64,000 nt of DNA from Erigeron canadensis (Eukaryota > Streptophyta > Magnoliopsida > Asterales > Asteraceae): assembly GCF_010389155.1 (NCBI RefSeq), contig NC_057769.1:19964735-20028734 (forward strand), given 5' to 3'. The notes under the pieces are model-generated. The model was given only the letters and a program-made list of their open reading frames with translations, ran no database searches and had not been told where the DNA came from. Shown here one piece after another: positions 10,268 to 20,840 of the stretch (within the stretch, counting starts at the first letter, position 1; each line of letters opens with the position of its first letter). A program made the translations under genes and the position numbers.

Positions 10268-11382
10268 TGAACTCAGTTCAGACAGAGTCAACTTGGACTT
10301 AGCTCAGGCCATGATGATGATTCCCTCGATGGCACACTTTGGGAAGATGATTGGTGATCCTATGTGCCCCCTAGGATTCACCTTACTTAAAAGGGAAGGC
10401 TGAAATGTGGTGGGGGGGGGGGGAAGTTTGAAGATCAGCTCACAAATTCGTCCAATCTGGGTCAGCTTGGAAGAAGAGTCAGCTTGAGACGACCAGTCTG
10501 GGTCAGCTTGGGCAGAGTCAGCTTGGAACTGAATCAGCCTTGGATTTTCAATCACTTATCTAATTTGATGCTTTCAATATCTAATTTTCAGACACTTATC
10601 TAATTTGGAACTGAATCAGCCTTGGGCACGTGTGTGTGGCTATTCTAGATAAATCTGAATAAGGATAAGAATTCAGTTGTGTATTTTTTGTCTTGTTTTG
10701 GTGACACCTAATCGTGGGAGAAGAAAAATACATGCGGGGACCAGAGAGAGAACCTTCCACTACCCTACAGCTGCAGATTGTGTTCTCTATTCCTATTGGT
10801 TGGTTTTATAACAACCTTGTACTAGTTGCCTAGGGTAGAATATTCCTTGTCCCTTGTATTTCCTCTATAAATAGAGGCTGCCTTTTATTGTAAAAAGCAG
10901 AGTGTGTTTATGAAAGTTTGCTAGAGCTGAATTCCATTCATTTTAAAAATCTTCTTTACCTTTATGGATCTTTGATCTTGGTAGTTTCAAGTAGTCCCTT
11001 AATCAGTAATCTTGGTGGCTTTGCCTTTATAGATTATTGTGGTGAGATCTTAAAAATCTTCATTACTTTTATCTGTATTTGTGGTGGCTCAGCCTTTATC
11101 AAATATAGTGGTGGTTTTGGAGTGATTCTGGTATTTGATTCTGGTGGTTCAGTCCTTTACGAGTCAAGTATTAGATTCTTATCTATCCTTGTTTATTTGT
11201 TCTTGTTTCAGGTTATTTCCACTGTTTCATTGTTGTTGTACTATTTGTTCTTATAGGCAGCTTGGGTGTGTTTTATCATAAAATCCAGAAAATTCCTACA
11301 AAAATAGTTTATATTCCGTTGTGCTTGTGTTTTATGAGTTGACTTACTCTGACTCTGAGTATTTCAGCTCAGTTTCACATCA
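10268..11382 (+). repeat. Gypsy-1 5' LTR
   Basis: 1115 bp, TG...CA. The right half (10916-11382) is repeated at 15553-16020. The first 350 bases contain repeats of GTCAGCTTGG (10460-10530) and a G run (10411-10423). The part at 10975-11190 has a degenerate internal repeat built on GGTGGCT and GCCTTTAT words, also present in the gypsy-2 LTR. Confidence 0.85.
10865..10874 (+). promoter_or_regulatory. Gypsy-1 LTR TATA box
   Basis: CTATAAATAG, embedded in the inverted repeat CCTCTATAAATAGAGG (10863-10878). The gypsy-2 LTR has the identical 10-mer on the minus strand at 36231-36240. Confidence 0.7.
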
Positions 11383-11385
11383 GAT

Positions 11386-11398
11386 TGGTATAAGAGCC
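11386..11398 (+). other. Gypsy-1 primer binding site (initiator Met type)
   Basis: TGGTATAAGAGCC, three bases after the LTR end. It differs from the usual plant initiator-Met PBS TGGTATCAGAGCC at one position. Confidence 0.85.
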
Positions 11399-11478
11399 AG
11401 GTTTTAAAAAGGTTTCTTAATCTTTTTGTCCTTGGGGTTGTGTTGTTTGAATTTGTTTTGAGTTTCCTTTGTAAGAGT

Positions 11479-14400
11479 ATGGCTTTTAGAAGAAATATGA
11501 CTTTGGAAGAAGCTCATAATCTTAGAAGGGATAGACAGATCGAAGCTCTCCAAGAACAGCTTGGAAGGGTTCTTAATCTGTTAGAAGATGGTGGTGTGAG
11601 GTCAAATAGAGAAGATATTGCTGTTAGTGAAAGGGGTTCTGGTTCCCAAGACCTTAGTCTTGGATCTGATAGTACTCCTGGATCTTCTAGCGAGTCTGAT
11701 GCTTCCACTCAGCCTAGGAGGAGACATAGGAGGCATAAGGTTGATGTTAAAGATATTAAGGTAGACCCACCAGATTTTGTTGGTTCTTCTAACCCAGTAG
11801 ATTACTTTGAATGGGTTCAGATTATGGACAAAATTATGGAAATTAAGGGGTATGATGACAAAAAAGATTTCAAGGTTGCTGTTATGCAGCTGAGTAGGTA
11901 TGCATCAGCTTGGTATGAAAACATGAAGGGTGAAAGAGAGTATAAGGGTAAAAGCAAAGTCAAGACTTGGTCAAAGCTTAAGGAGGTTATGCAAAAGCGG
12001 TTTGTTCCCCAACTTATAAGCAAGAGCTGTATATTCATATGAAAAGCTTGAAACAAGGAAGTAAGGAGGTTGTGGAATATATAAGGGAGTTTGAACAACT
12101 TAAGATAAGAACAGGGGTGAAGGAAGCTGAAGAGCATACTATTGCAAGATTCATGGGTGGTCTGAATTCCTTGATTATTGAGAAGATGGAGTTGCAGCCT
12201 GTGTGGACATTTGAAGGTGCTTGCAAGCTGGCCATTCAGCTTGAGAAGCAAATAAAGAAGAAGTCAGCCTACAAGCCCATTCCTAAACCTGTTGTAGCTG
12301 CCAAAAATCCTATCTTTAAAGAAGTTAATTCTGGAAAAGAGAAGGTTGGAGAAGGGTCCAAGGAGCCTAAGAAGAGATGTTTCAAGTGTCATGGGTATGG
12401 ACATTTCCAAGCTGAGTGTCCCAATCTGAGGGCTCTCACTCTGAAAGAAGTTGAAGAACTGAAGGCCGAAGCTGAGTTTGAAGATAAGTGTACTTATGAT
12501 GAAGATCCCAGTGAAGAGGAGTTTGGTGAAGCTGATTTTGGTGACATGTTGGTAATTAGAAGAGCAATGCACGTTGATGAAGCTTCTGATGATAAAGCTC
12601 AAAGGGAAAACATTTTCCATTCAAGGTGCACTATCAAAGGAAAGGTGTGCAGTCTGATTATTGATAGAGGAAACTGTGCTAATGCTGCATCTACCTATAT
12701 GGTGGACAAGCTGGGTCTTTCAACCACCAAGCACCCATACATACAATGGCTCAGCCCAGGCAATGAGGTAAAAGTTAATCGCCAAGTAGTTATTCTTTTT
12801 TCTATTGGTGTTGTTTATCAAGATGAAGTTACTTGTGAGGTTGTGCCTATGGAAGCTTGTCATTTACTATTTGGTAGGCCTTGGTTATATGATAAGTATG
12901 TGTACCACAATGGTCACTTAAATACTTACTCTCTGTTTATTAATGGGAAGAAAGTCGCACTGACTTCTCTAAAACCCAATGAGATTATTAAGACTGAATC
13001 AAGTACTAGGGCTGATAGATCTTTATTTATGAGTCAAGCTGATGTTGAAAAGGAATCAGAGAGTGGTACTTCTGTTTTGCTGTTACTTATGCTTGAAAAT
13101 GGTGAAGATAAGGAGTGTGAAGAAGTCCCTAGTATAGTTAGAACTTTACTTGCTGAATTTGCTGATGTATTTCCAGAGGAATTACTTGCTGGTTTGCCAC
13201 CTATTAGAGGGATTGAGTATCAGATTGACCTGATCCCAGGGTTAATTCTTCCTAATAAAGATACTTATAGATGCTCCCCTAATGAGGCTAATGAGTTACA
13301 AAAACAAGTAGATGAGCTGATTGCTAAAGGCTATGTTCGAGCTAGCATGAGTCCTTGTTCTGTTCCAGCTTTATTGGTGCCAAAGAAAGATGGTTCTATG
13401 CGTATGTGTGTTGATAGCAGAGCCATCAATAACATCACTATCAAGTATAGATATCCCATTCCTAGATTGGATGATATGCTTGATGAGTTGCATGGGTCTA
13501 GTTTATTTTCAAAGATAGATTTGAGAAGCGGATACCATCAGATCAGAATGAAGGAAGGAGATGAGTGGAAAACATCCTTTAAGATTAAAGGTGGGCTGTT
13601 TGAATTGCTTGTCATGCCATTTGGACTATCTAATGCACCCAACACTTTCATGAGAATAATGAATGAAGTGTTGAGGCCTCTTATTGGTAAGTTTGTGGCT
13701 GTGTACTTTGATGATATCCTGGTTTATTCTCAGTCTGAGAAGGAACACCTGTAACATTTGAAAGCTGTGTTTGAGCTATTAAGAAGACACCAATTCTATG
13801 GAAAGTTAGAGAAATGTAATTTTATGGTTAGTAGTGTTGAATTTTTGGGCTATGTGGTTTCTAAGGAGGGCATTTCTATGGATCCATCCAAGGTTGAAGC
13901 AATCAGATCCTGGCCCATTCCTTCTTCTATTACTGAAGTCAGAAGTTTTCATGGCTTAGCCTCATTTTATAGAAGGTTCATTAGAGATTTCTCTACAGTT
14001 GTAGCTCCTATAACTGACTGTTTAAAGAAAGGGATGTTTAGTTGGCCTAAGTCAGCTCAGGCTGCTTTTGAATCTTTAAAGGAGAAGTTGAGTTCAGCTC
14101 TTGTCCTTTCTTTGCCTAATTTTGATTCACTCTTTGAGCTTGAATGTGATGTTAGTGGTGTTGGCATTGGAGCTGTGTTGATACAAGATAGAAAACCAGT
14201 TGCCTACTTTAGTGAGAAGCTGAATGGATCCAAGCTGAATTATAGTACTTATGATAAAGAATTCTATGCCATTATTCGATTTGTTGATCATTGGTCTCAC
14301 TACTTAAAACCAAAGCAGTTTGTTTTGTATTCTGATCATGAAGCTCTTAAGTACATTAATGGGCAGCACAAGCTGAATCAAAGACATGCTAAATGGGTTG

Positions 14401-15552
14401 AGTTTCTGCAAACGTATTCTTTTGCCTCCAAGCATAAGACTGGTTCTTCTGATGTTGTTGCTGATGCTCTTTCAAGAAGACATTCTATGATATCTATTTT
14501 GGAGTCCAGGGTTCTTGGATTTTCATTTATCAAGGAATTATATGAAACTGATCCATATTTTGGCTCTGTTATTTGTTCATCTCCAAATGAAGCTAAAGGG
14601 CCTTATGTTATTCAAGATGGATTTTTGTTCAAGAATGGTAAGCTGTGTATCCCAAAAGCCTTTATCAGAGATTTGTTGATTAGAGAAGCACATGGAGGAG
14701 GCTTGGCTGGTCATTTTGGCATTACTAAAACTATGGAAATTCTAGGTGAATATTTTTATTGGCCTTCTATGGTAAAAGACGTACAAGATATAGTCAAGAG
14801 ATGCTCTACTTGCCAGCAAGCTAAGTCTACTTTTCACAAGGGTTTGTAGACCCCTCTTCTAGTTCCTAGTCAGCTTTGGGAAGATCTGAGTATGGCTTAT
14901 ATTGTTGCTCTACCTAGAACTCAGCGTGACAAAGATTCTATAGTGGTGGTAGTTGATAGATTCTCAAAGATGGCTCATTTCATTCCTTGCCACACTACTA
15001 ATGATGCCACCAAAGTAGCAGCTTTATTCTTTCAAGAGATAGTTCGACTTCATGGAATTCCAAAAACTATTGTCTCACATCGAGATGTAAAGTTTTTGAG
15101 TTTTTTTTGGAAGACATTGTGGAAGCTGATTGGTACTAAGCTGTTATTTAGCACTTCTCACTATCCCCAAACTGATGGTCAAACTGAAGTAACAAACAGA
15201 ACCATTGGGATGCTGTTGAGAGCAATAGTGAAGAAGACTTTGAAGGATTGGGATCTGAAGCTTCCTCAAGCCGAGTTTGCTTTCAATCGAGCTCTTAATT
15301 ATTCCACTGGAAAATCTCTTTTTGAAATATGTTATGGTGTGAATCCACTAACACCCATAGACATGATTCCTTTTTCCATTGAGCCAAAAGTTTGTGTTGA
15401 AGCTAAAAGCAAGGCTAAGGAGATAAAGAAACTCCATGAACAAGTCAAAGCCAGAATTGAGAGGGTGAATGCTGATTACAAGGCCAAGGCAAACAAGAAT
15501 AGAAGACAGCCTACTTTTGCACTAGGAGATCTGGTTTGGATCCACCTCAGAG
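11479..15552 (+). pseudogene. Gypsy-1 gag-pol polyprotein
   Basis: Start MAFRRNMTLEEAH at 11479. Gag has a coiled leader, an acidic/Ser linker, KVDPPDFVG, ASAWYENMKG and a CCHC knuckle CFKCHGYGHFQAEC (about 12380). The protease reads IIDRGNCAN where the family has D-G/T-G-S. RT has YPIPRLDDML, SKIDLRSGYHQI and the catalytic VYFDDILVYS. RNase H has ECDVSGVGIGAVL and LYSDHEAL. Integrase has an HHCC zinc finger ending CSTCQQAK. Breaks: a one-base shift near 12005 in gag, TAA at 13752-13754 (probably CAA) and TAG at 14847-14849. In the integrase core the first Asp is Ala (DLSMA) and the second is His (SHRD, normally SDRD), while the Glu in QTEVTNR is kept. The C-terminus is cut at LRG. Confidence 0.9.
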
Positions 15553-16020
15553 GTTTGATAGAGCTGAATTCTATTCATTTTAAAAATCTTCTTTACCTTT
15601 ATGGATCTTTGATCTTGGTGGTTTGAAGTGGTCCCTTTATCAGTAATCTTGGTGGCTTTGCCTTTATAGATTATTGTGGTGAGATCTTAAAAATCTTCAT
15701 TACTTTTATCTGTATTTGTGGTGGCTCAGCCTTTATCAAATATAGTGGTGGTTTTGGAGTGATTCTGGTATTTGATTCTGGTGGTTCAGTCCTTTACGAG
15801 TCAAGTATTAGTGATGGTTCAGTCCTTATCTATCCTTCTTTAGTTGTTCTTGTTTCAGTTTATTTCCACTGTTTCGTTGTTGCTGTACTATCTGTTCTTA
15901 TAGTCAACTTAGGTGTGTTTTGTCATAAAATTCCTACACAAATAGTTTATATTCCGCTGTTCTTGTGTTTTGTGAGTTGACTCAGTCTGACTCTGAGTAT
16001 TTCACCTCAATTTCACATCA
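15553..16020 (+). repeat. Gypsy-1 3' LTR, 5'-truncated
   Basis: Corresponds to 10916-11382 with scattered differences and a small insertion near 15810. The junction with integrase coding sequence is at GTTTG (15553). Confidence 0.85.
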
Positions 16021-18352
16021 CCAACGAAGCCATAAGGACTCCTTACACGCAACAATACTCCAAATGTAAGTGATATGGGCATTATTAAAATCATGAAGCC
16101 GTCGGATACCAAGGCCTCCTTCATCATTTGGAAGACAAACTGCCTCCCATGCTACCTTTTCCTTTCTTCATGTCACCTTGATTCCACAGAAAATCACGCA
16201 TAATTTGTTCAATCTCAAATATAACTCTATTTGGGAGAATGAAAACGGACGACCAATAAACATTCAAGGATGATAACACATATTGAATTAGTTGTAAACG
16301 TCCAACAAATGACAAGTACTTTGTTTTTCGATCCGAGACCCTTTGTTGCACTTTTTCCATCAGCTCCTTACAATCACGATAAATTAGCCTAGTAGACACC
16401 AAGGGCACCCCAAGATACTTCACCGGTAACTTACCTTCTTTAAATGGCAGTAGATTAACAATAGGTGACTTAACATGAGGACAAAAATTGTAGAAATAAG
16501 CATTACTCTTTGGTAAGCTAGGTGCAAGACCTGACACATTCTTGAACTTATTGAGAGCCATTTTGATTTGTCCGAGATTGTACATCACCATGAATAAAAA
16601 TAAATAGATCATCAGCAAAACATAGATTTACTACCTGAAGTTTTGAACAATGGTGATGGAACTGAAAATTATTGGTTTTAGACAACCTTCTTTGAATCAC
16701 AAGTGTCAAAACCTCCATGGCCAAAGTAAACAAATATGGAGATAGTGCCTCTTTCCTTGAAAAAATCCATGCAGGTTTCCATTTATGCAAACAAAAAATG
16801 AAGTAGTTGTGACACACTCTATATCTAAGCAATCATTTTAGGATGAAAACCAAAATCCAATCAAAACCTGCTTAAGAAAACTCCAATCCACTGTATCATA
16901 TGCCTTTTGAATATCCACTTTGAAAGCACACTCACCAGGCTTCTATCCAAATGAAAATTATGCATAAGCTCTTGTGTCAAAAGAATATTGTCAGAGATAC
17001 TTCTACCCGGTACAAAAGCTGATTGATTATCACTAACCAATTGCCCCACATGACCATTTATCCAATTAGCCTGTAATACATTTAAAAACAACATTGCATA
17101 ATGCAATAGGTCAAAAATCAGTGACACTAGAAGGGGTGGATACCTTAGGTAACAATGAAATAATAGTATGATTCACCTCCTTTAACAAATTACCTCGATC
17201 GAAAAACTCCCTAACAGCCTCATAAAGACTTGGACCCACAATATCTCAAACCCCTTTGAAGAAAGCTGGAGAAAACCCATCTGGACCAGGCGCTTTATCA
17301 TCAGCCATTGAAAAGATGGCTTGTTTAACTTCTAGTTCAATGACAGCCGTAATCATCTCTTGTGCTTGCTCACTAGATAAACATGACTTGAACAAAGTAG
17401 AAGTATTCAAAGGCTCGACTACACCTGGTTTACCCAAAAAATCAGAATAATATGCAACAAAAGCATGCACAACCCCCTCCCCATCTATAATTACTCTATT
17501 AGCATTCATAATAGTATTAATTCGTCTCCTTGTAGCTTTAGCCTTAACAACCTTATGGAAATAGGCCGAATTTGAGACACCAACATTCAGCCAATTAATC
17601 TTTGCTTTCTGTTTCAAAAATCGTTCTTCTATAATCAAGGCATCATTAAAGGCATTTAAATAAGCCTATTCTTCCTCCCTAAGAACTGAATTGTTTGGTT
17701 CTCTGTCTAACACTTTTTGCACCTCATCAAGTTCATACTGAAGTTTTGCAATATTTGAATGATGATTTCCTTGATCATGAAGTAGTTTCCTCAATGGCTT
17801 CTTTAATAACTTCAGGTTCTTCACAAATCGATACATATGAAAACCTTAAATATTTTCCTGCCACGCGCTCGCAACCACCTATTTAAAATTAACATGATGA
17901 ATAAGAAGGTTAGCAAATTTAAAAGGTCTTGGGATAAATTTTGATCCTAATGGAATGCGCAAAATGGCTAGGGAATGATCCGAAATACGGTATGGCTGAA
18001 AAAGCGCTCTAGCTTCCTTAAACCCATCATTGAAAGCCAAATTTGCCATGATACAGTCCAGTTTTTTCAGGATTCCATCACTTTCTTTAGGTTTTTGCGC
18101 ATTCAATTGGGATCAAAACAGAAGTACCAACATCTCTATCTGCAAGACTTAATGTAGCAATGAAATCCCCAAGAAGGCACCAAGGTCGATTATTCACCAA
18201 AGCTTTGTGAAGATCAAGATCAGCCCAAAGCTTCCGCCTATCCATATACCTATTATGAGCGTAGATAAAGGAACAGAAAACATCTTCTTTTCAGTCTTGA
18301 TAAATACTTGAGTGTGCACAGCTTGGTCCGATTGGGATAACACCATCAAATC
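16021..18352 (-). pseudogene. LINE-C ORF2: endonuclease C-terminus, RT
   Basis: Minus strand, 5'-truncated inside the endonuclease. Reading from 18352: LVDLMVLSQSDQAVHTQVF, FIYAHNRYMDRRKLW, PWCLLGDF, then FQPYRISDHS (17990-18010). The linker follows, then DDKAPGPDGFSPAFF (17260-17310), QSAFVPGRSISDNILL (about 17000), LSPYLFTLAMEVL, the catalytic FADDLFIF (about 16620), KYLGVPLVSTRL and FLWNQGDMKKGKG, ending at LWLRW at 16021 where gypsy-1 is inserted. Many stops and shifts. The 5' break at 18352 lies against the zf-RVT domain of LINE-D. Confidence 0.8.
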
Positions 18353-20330
18353 TACAAGCTAGGGATCGATTTGGAATGCCATACAATATTAGCCCAATCC
18401 ATCCTTTCACCTCTGTTACGAATCGCCTACAAACATTGGAAGTCGAGTAATGCTTCTCCTCCACATTCACGTCCCACCAAACAATAAAGTCAGTTTTAGT
18501 GCTATCAATTGTTGGAACAGGCAAGTCAATTAAAACCGGATACAAATCCCTCCATGCCTACGACCATTTCCACACCCCATTATCAATAACATCTGAAATC
18601 TTATCCTTGAGTGAGAAGCCCTCTCGCAATATTGTCCTCATTGACAAAACACTACTTAACGAACCATTGTTATCCCATTTATCGAACCAAGCAAATGTTG
18701 AGTTACCATCACCTATTCTTGACCATAAAAAGGCCTAATAGATGATCTCAACTGAATAAGTTTTCGACAGCCCCAACTCATACTATTAGTACTTGGTACA
18801 TCCCAAAAACTCCTTCTTTTTAGTTTATAAGCATGTACCCATTGTACCCACAAGGAATTTTGGTTGTTCAGAATTTTCCACACATGGGTAGTCATAAGAG
18901 CTTTATTCATATCAGAAATTCTCCTTATGTCGAGACCACCTTCATCCTTTGGAGTACAAACTAATTTTCAAGCAACATTTGCCTTCCCTTTAGCAATAGC
19001 ACCTTGTGACCACAAAAAATTTCTCATTTTCTGTTCCAACTCCTTAACAATACAAGATGGTAGGATGAACACAGATGCCCAATAAATATGCATAGATGAG
19101 AGTACGGACTGAATCAATTGTAGCCTACCCGCAAAAGAGAGAGTCTTATTTATCAATCTATTAATCCTATTTTGCATTTTTTTTCAACAAGAACAGCGCA
19201 ATCCTGGTAAACAAGCATATATGAAATTAAAGGAACCCCTAAGTAATGAACAGGAAGCTGTCCTTCTTCAAACTACGTGAAAGTTAATATATCATTCTTC
19301 ACCGAGCAAGAACATTACAAAAGAAAGCAAGACTTTTAGGTAAACTTGGAGCTAGCCCGAAAATTTCCTTAAACTCATTAGGAGAATCCATGACCACTTT
19401 AGCTGAAGACGATTCACCATGGGCAAACAAAATTCAATAATCATCAAAGCACACATTAACAATTTGATTCTGATCACAACTCTTATGAAATTTGAAGCCC
19501 TACTCAGTCACCACAGCATGTTGTAGAATCAAAGAGAGCACCTCCATAACAAGTGTAAAAAGATAAGGTGACATAGGATCACCCTGTCTGAACCCCCTCT
19601 TCCCATCAAAAGGATTCATAAAGATTCCCGTTGACCCTAATAGAGTATGTAGGGGAAGTAACACATGCCATAATCCAAACTACCAATTTTGGAGGAAAAC
19701 CAAATCGGAGCAGAATACGTCTTAAAAAACTCCAATCAACAGTATCATAGGCTTTTTGAATATCCACTTTAAAAGCACACGAGATGGGCCTCTATTTAAG
19801 TGATACCCATGCATAAGCTCCTGAGTCAGCAAAATATTATCTGAAATGCTACGACCCGGGATAAAAGCTGACTGATTAGTACTTACCACATCATCCTAGC
19901 CCTCTTTCAATCTATTAGTAAGGATTTTACTGATACATTTATATAACACATTGCAACACGAAATAGGCCGGTAGTCAGTAACCATAGATGGAGAGGACGC
20001 CTTTGGAATTAACGCAATAATAGTGTGGTTTAACCCTCTCAGCAAATTTCCATTCTTGAAAAAATCTTTTATAGCAAGGCAAACATCCTTATCCACTATT
20101 TTCCAAGCATCCTTAAAGAAAGCAGAAGTGTATCCATCAGGGCATGGAGCTTTGTTTTCACAATAGAGAACATAGCAGCCTTAATTTCTTCATCCGTAAC
20201 ACTTCTTATCATATTAGTAGCCTTAGCTGTGTCCACCTTCTTAACAAACAAATGATCAGGTAGGATCCTATTAATCGACCCTTCAACCCCCAAAAACTGC
20301 TAATAGTGATGTACAAAAGCCTCATGAACA
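18353..20330 (-). pseudogene. LINE-D ORF2: RT and zf-RVT (part 2)
   Basis: Minus strand. At 20096-20330 it reads AFVHHY, a stop, QFLGVEGSINRIL and TDEEIKAAMFSI. At 19896-20096 it has FFKNGNLLRGLNHTIIALIPKA and TDYRPISCCNVLYKCISKILTNRL. The region of RGLRQ and FADD (19420-19600) is degraded. LSFAGRLQLIQSVLSSMHIYWASVFILP follows at 18968-19177, then the thumb and zf-RVT up to WHSKSIPS at 18360. The upstream half of the same element is at 26461-27443, separated by LINE-E. Confidence 0.8.
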
Positions 20331-20840
20331 AGAATTCTTTTGCACCACAAAACCCTATTTCTCTCTCCCTTTATGGCTATCTTGAAACCTGTCCTTTCTT
20401 TTTTCTGCCCTAATTTTGTGTCCTTCTAGCTAATTAAGGTTATTATTTGTGATCATTGTATCTCTTTTTGGTGATCTGATCACATTCGATTTGCTTTTTT
20501 AGTCTAGGGTTCTCGTAAATTAGGGTTTTTCAGTTTCTTTTTTGTTCAAACCCTAGTTTGCTATTTCTCTCTTCCTGATTTCTTACCTTGTCTGTAGTCG
20601 CGGCTACCTTGTGTAGTTTAGCTAGATTAATTCGGACCTGTTAAGCGGTTAAGGTGATTGATTTACAAGTTAGGGTTTTTATAGGGTTAGGGTTTTGTTT
20701 CTATCTTTTTCGTTTGTTGGTGTCGAGTGTTCCTGGGGGTTAGAGTTCATATGTTTTTATTAATGTATGAAGAGAGATTGTGCATTTGATCTTGATGCTC
20801 TTGAAGACGTTTCCAGAAACTAAGGGGAGGTCATACTAAT
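20331..20840 (+). promoter_or_regulatory. LINE-E 5' UTR with telo-box words
   Basis: Contains at least five AAACCCTAA/TTAGGGTTT-type words (about 20346, 20505, 20519, 20549, 20672-20694). It also contains the block CGCGGCTAC...GTAGTTTAGCTAGAT (20599-20626), shared with LINE-F at 38579-38605. Plant LINEs use an internal promoter, so this is the likely promoter region. Confidence 0.6.

Larger units (their letters stand above)
10268..16020 (+). mobile_element. Gypsy-1: Ty3/gypsy element with TSD
   Basis: 5.75-kb element flanked by the 5-bp duplication CCAAC (10263-10267 and 16021-16025). It starts TGAACTCAG, ends TTTCACATCA and sits inside LINE-C. Order: 5' LTR, Met-type PBS, gag, protease, RT, RNase H, integrase. 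The 3' LTR is 5'-truncated and joined directly to the integrase C-terminus, so the PPT and the first 650 or so bases of the 3' LTR are gone. It belongs to the same family as gypsy-2 (35792 to 38275). Confidence 0.9.

Noticed and set aside
12264..12620. Minus-strand ORF of 118 aa and others in 11514-12620
   Set aside because: Mirror frames of gypsy-1 gag. The forward strand has the zinc knuckle and protease.
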